From NCBI GenBank assembly GCA_017622085.1, contig JAGARU010000049.1, positions 53,364 to 117,363 of the forward strand: a stretch of DNA of 64,000 nucleotides. The letters are read 5' to 3'. The notes under the pieces were generated by a model that did no database searches, was not told where the DNA came from, and was given only the letters and a program-made list of their open reading frames with translations. The translations under genes were made by a program, and so were the position numbers. The DNA comes from Clostridia bacterium. GTDB taxonomy: Bacteria; Bacillota; Clostridia; Oscillospirales; CAG-272. Shown here one piece after another: positions 61,426 to 64,000 of the stretch; position 1 is the stretch's first letter; each line of letters opens with the position of its first letter.

Positions 61426-61975
61426 AGTAAAATCCCTCCTTGATCAGGTATTCTTTTAGCTTACCGCGGGTTCGGTTCAGGCTGACGGAAACGCTGTTTT
61501 CCGTGCGTCCCATTTGCTTGGCGATCGCCTTAACGGAGTCGCCGAACCAGTAGCGGCGAAGGAAGATCACGCGGTTATCCCGTGACTGCTCACCCAAGAA
61601 GCAGTTAAGAGCTTGGCCGAGAAGTTGAATGTTCAGTGCTTGCTCTGCGGTCTCATCCGGCAAGTATTCGCTCAGCTCATCGATGGAAAGATCGTAAAGC
61701 GAATTCCTCTTCTCTGCCCGGTTGGCGCGGTGGCGCTTTAGAGCAAGATTTCTGCCTGTGCGGTAAACGTAAGGCGAAAGCGGATCCGGCGTGGCCGGTG
61801 GGATGGCATTCCACAGAGCAATATAGGTGTCGTTGACGCATTCCTCAGCATCCCGATCATCGGAAAGAATGTTTTTGGCGATTCGGTGAAGCTGAAGTCC
61901 AAACCGCTCGCGCAAAGCTATGATGGCGCCCTCCGCTCGCTCGAACAGTCCTTTTATGATCTGCTTATCATCCAT
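61415..61975 (-). CDS. ECF-type RNA polymerase sigma factor
   Basis: A 186-residue sigma-70 family protein with only regions 2 and 4. Region 2 has DDRDAEECVNDTYIALWNAIPP near residues 48-70. Region 4 has the helix-turn-helix SVKAIAKQMGRTENSVSVSL near 150-170. There is no region 1 or 3. The start at 61975 has GAAGGGAG upstream; the nine-codon longer frame includes that site. The gene overlaps the serpin gene, which implies coupled translation and fits a sigma/anti-sigma pair. Its targets are unknown; the divergent gene at 62140 is a candidate. Confidence 0.93.
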   Translation of the reverse strand: MDDKQIIKGLFERAEGAIIALRERFGLQLHRIAKNILSDDRDAEECVNDTYIALWNAIPPATPDPLSPYVYRTGRNLALKRHRANRAEKRNSLYDLSIDELSEYLPDETAEQALNIQLLGQALNCFLGEQSRDNRVIFLRRYWFGDSVKAIAKQMGRTENSVSVSLNRTRGKLKEYLIKEGFYYEA

Positions 61976-62039
61976 CGTATCACTCCCTTCACCTATATTC
62001 ACCCGTTTCTGAGGAAAATCTTACAGCATGTTCAAAAAT

Positions 62040-62068
62040 ATTATATCACACGCCGCGTTTTCACACAA
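62040..62068 (-). promoter_or_regulatory. Promoter of the sigma-serpin operon
   Basis: On the minus strand TTGTGT (62063-62068), 17 bp, TATAAT (62040-62045) with TGA ahead of the -10. It resembles a SigA promoter; ECF autoregulation cannot be excluded. Confidence 0.65.
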
Positions 62069-62082
62069 GAGCCCCTTTTGCC

Positions 62083-62111
62083 TTGACCCTTCGAACGAAT
62101 TATGATACAAT
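62083..62111 (+). promoter_or_regulatory. Promoter of the GH106-like fragment gene
   Basis: TTGACC (62083-62088), 17 bp, TACAAT (62106-62111) with TGA before the -10. Its -35 is 14 bp from the -35 of the sigma-serpin promoter. Confidence 0.75.
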
Positions 62112-62139
62112 GTGGTAGAAAATGCAATGGAGGTTACGT

Positions 62140-62874
62140 ATGGACAAACGGTTAGAAGCGTGCTTGAACGGTACGGTAACGGACAAGGCGGCCGCCGACC
62201 AAAATGCTTATTTAAAAAGAGTAGCCCACATGCTGGCTGAGGGAGCGGCTTACGCCGACGTATTGGTTTTGGCGCAGGGGAACGTCAATGAGACTGCAGA
62301 GCGGCTGGAAAGCGCGGCGATTACCTTTGAGATGCTGCCGACTGAGCGGTTATGGGAATCGGACGGAATCGAGCGAATCGGGGAATGCGGGACACTCGTT
62401 GTACCGCACAGCACGGAAATGTCCTTTGAGTCGCGAGAGCGGCTGGATGAGCTTGCATACGGTGGAATTCTCGTGTTTTTCGTAGGTGACGAGCCGGAGG
62501 CCGTGGATGAAAACGGCGTGATTTTTGAAGGCATGGGGCCCGTGATCGCCGTTCGGGCGGAGGATCTTGCGGGAATGATCCGCATTCTGGATCATGCACA
62601 TTTCACACCATCAAGAAAGTACAAGGCGCTCCGATTCCGCCATTTACAGCGGGGAGATGCCGATATTTATTTCTTCTTAAACACATCCGGTACCGTCTGT
62701 ATGGGGTTCACCTTTGATGCAGGAAGGACGGACGTGCTTCTGTACGATCCCGTCAATAACCGTCTCAGCTTGCCAAAAATCAATGGAGGCCAAGTACGTG
62801 TACAAATTAAGCCCGGCTCTTCCCTTTTCGTCATTGGCGGAACGGCTACGAAAGAATATCAAAAATATATTTGA
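62140..62874 (+). CDS. Protein resembling the C-terminal part of GH106-like glycosidases
   Basis: A 244-residue soluble protein. The N-terminal half has a helix-strand pattern (NAYLKRVAHMLAEG, YADVLVLAQG, GTLVVPHST, GILVFFVGDEP) like a nucleotide-free Rossmann or glutaminase-type domain. The C-terminal half (LRFRHLQRGDADIYFFLN, then KPGSSLFVIGG) looks like the beta-sandwich end of rhamnosidase-type (GH106-like) enzymes. A catalytic barrel is absent, so it is either a remnant with intact frame or a free-standing accessory domain. It has its own promoter and a GGAGG site, which favours expression. It is divergent from the sigma gene. Confidence 0.55.
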   Translation: MDKRLEACLNGTVTDKAAADQNAYLKRVAHMLAEGAAYADVLVLAQGNVNETAERLESAAITFEMLPTERLWESDGIERIGECGTLVVPHSTEMSFESRERLDELAYGGILVFFVGDEPEAVDENGVIFEGMGPVIAVRAEDLAGMIRILDHAHFTPSRKYKALRFRHLQRGDADIYFFLNTSGTVCMGFTFDAGRTDVLLYDPVNNRLSLPKINGGQVRVQIKPGSSLFVIGGTATKEYQKYI

Positions 62875-62893
62875 AAAGCAAAAAGAGGCTCGG

Positions 62894-62930
62894 TTGGGCT
62901 ACCTACCATAAAGCAGGTAGGATAGCCCAA
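62894..62930. terminator. Long hairpin after the GH106-like gene
   Basis: TTGGGCTA and CCTACC (62894-62907) pair with GGTAGG and TAGCCCAA (62916-62930) with a bulged base: 14 pairs. The T-tract is weak, so it may be a terminator or an element-boundary structure. Confidence 0.5.
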
Positions 62931-62960
62931 GAGCGCCCTTTCTAAGAATGAGATACGGTG

Positions 62961-62978
62961 TAACCGAAGTTTCGGTTA
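62961..62978. repeat. Inverted repeat at the end of the recombinase gene
   Basis: TAACCGAA (62961-62968) and TTCGGTTA (62971-62978) are perfect inverted copies around two bases. The right arm contains the recombinase stop codon. It might be part of the element end or a recombinase site; no direct evidence. Confidence 0.4.
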
Positions 62979-64000
62979 TGCCGTTTTCTCTTTTATATTA
63001 ACTTCTTGTTCTCGTTCCCATTTTATATCTTCCAAATGCTCCTCGAACATTTCTTCTATTTCCTCGGCTGTGGGGATATAGACAATGCCGACACCGTGAT
63101 AATACACGTCGATCTGTTGATGTCTGCGTTTATCCTTGCGGTACGGAGCGTGGACTACGATTTTGGAAACGAACTCGTGGACAAGTTCGGGAGTAAGCTC
63201 CTTGACCTCGGTTATTTTTTTAACTTTGGCAATAAACTTTTCAATATCGTCCGTTTGCTGCTTGCCCGCTTCAATCTCTGTGCGAAGCGTTTCGGCAAGC
63301 TTTTTCTTTTCCGCCTGCTCGTCCTCATACATTTTTGACATTTGAGCAAAGCGATCATCGGACAATTTCCCCGATAGGTTGTCCTCGTAAATACGCATAA
63401 AACGTGTGTCAAGCTCGGCTATTCGCTTTTCGGTCTTTTCAAGCTCCCGTCTTTTCTTGGATAACTCCTTGCGGCTTTCCTCGATAGAACGGCTTTGCAT
63501 CTGCTCGGCAAACTTTCTTTCAAAGCATTGCACATACCAAAAGACACGTTGCATACTTTGCAGGACGGCTTGCTCAAGGTGTACCTCTCTGACGAAATGC
63601 GCGGTGCAGTTATCTTTGTTCAGCCTTGCGGTTGAGCAGGTGAAAGAATTTTGCTCATGTGTAAGATTCTTCGCCGTGCAATAATAGAGCTTGCCTCCGC
63701 AATCGTTACAGAATACGATTCCCGAAAACATACTGACATTTCCTCCACGCGAAGGTCTGCGCTTGTGTTGGCGAAGCTCCTTGACGATAGCAAAGGTTTC
63801 TCGGTCAACGATAGCAGGGTGAGTATTCTCAAATATCTTCCAATTTTCCTCGGGAACGTGTACCCTCGTTTTGTTCTTGAAAGACTTGGTAGTATAACGG
63901 AAATTGACCGTATCTCCCACATACTCCTGCTTCTCCAAGAGGTCTGCAACCGTTCTTGCTACCCACCTTCCGGGAACAGCGGGCGGGGCGGAACATTTAC
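62976..64000 (-). CDS. Large serine recombinase, C-terminal part (runs off right edge)
   Basis: About 341 codons are visible; the frame stays open to the right edge. It begins with the Recombinase domain (GRWVARTVADLLEKQEYVGD, then HPAIVDRETF). The zinc ribbon follows (CNDCGGKLYYC, then CSTARLNKDNC), then a long coiled coil (RKELSKKRRELEKTEKRIAE) and an acidic C-terminus. The catalytic serine domain lies outside. Such enzymes integrate and excise phages and conjugative or mobilisable transposons such as the Tn4451/TndX type. It marks a mobile element extending to the right. Confidence 0.92.
   Translation of the reverse strand, partial: KCSAPPAVPGRWVARTVADLLEKQEYVGDTVNFRYTTKSFKNKTRVHVPEENWKIFENTHPAIVDRETFAIVKELRQHKRRPSRGGNVSMFSGIVFCNDCGGKLYYCTAKNLTHEQNSFTCSTARLNKDNCTAHFVREVHLEQAVLQSMQRVFWYVQCFERKFAEQMQSRSIEESRKELSKKRRELEKTEKRIAELDTRFMRIYEDNLSGKLSDDRFAQMSKMYEDEQAEKKKLAETLRTEIEAGKQQTDDIEKFIAKVKKITEVKELTPELVHEFVSKIVVHAPYRKDKRRHQQIDVYYHGVGIVYIPTAEEIEEMFEEHLEDIKWEREQEVNIKEKTA

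Overview
The window is chromosomal DNA from a spore-forming member of the class Clostridia. A SpoIIID-type sporulation regulator, Firmicutes-type gene orders (ylxM-ffh-rpsP-khpA; rapZ-whiA-dnaE; dprA-topA-trmFO; rnc-smc-ftsY; infC-rpmI-rplT), L-box control of lysine genes and clean SigA-type promoters (TTGACA, 17 bp, TATAAT-like) all point there. The carbohydrate genes and the balanced base composition suggest a gut lineage near the Oscillospiraceae or a related uncultured family. This is inference; no rRNA gene is present.

Layout. 1-3334: minus-strand operon for two ABC exporter half-transporters with unusual zinc-ribbon N-terminal extensions, flanking a DUF1854 protein; it runs off the left edge. 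3368-5822: ylxM-ffh-rpsP-khpA. 5896-9152: GrpB-like gene, spoIIID and galE-galM. 9223-12557: lysine-riboswitch-controlled dapA-dapB-lysA. 12563-17611: a cysteine-rich conserved protein, a small P-loop protein, pgi, a D,D-carboxypeptidase, an HPr/Crh-like protein without the catalytic histidine, and a small membrane protein. 17656-19947: class A penicillin-binding protein. 20019-35186: one tightly packed minus-strand operon of 15 genes from nusB to dnaE, with a promoter at the nusB end and a terminator after dnaE. 35247-36075: a small membrane protein and rpsU. 36106-54951: a second long minus-strand operon from dprA to leuS (topoisomerase, tRNA modification, RNase III, SMC, FtsY, NAD synthesis, LCP protein). 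55041-57365: infC-rpmI-rplT-trmH behind an attenuated leader, with an AUU start codon on infC. 57420-62930: a carbohydrate- and signalling-related island with a permuted GH3 glucosidase, an ECF sigma factor overlapping a membrane-anchored serpin, and a divergent gene resembling the C-terminal part of a GH106-like enzyme. 62976-64000: the C-terminal part of a large serine recombinase, marking a mobile element that extends to the right.

The most interesting system is the ECF sigma/serpin pair (60067-61975). The serpin has a short cytosolic N-terminus and one membrane segment, and it sits where an anti-sigma factor would be expected. This suggests a sensor in which protease attack on the reactive-centre loop is signalled to transcription. 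Other points worth following are two genes whose Shine-Dalgarno sequence is separated from the start codon by a perfect hairpin (LCP gene and topA), an inverted repeat across the predicted transcription start of the small P-loop gene, and the DUF1854/zinc-ribbon ABC exporter set.
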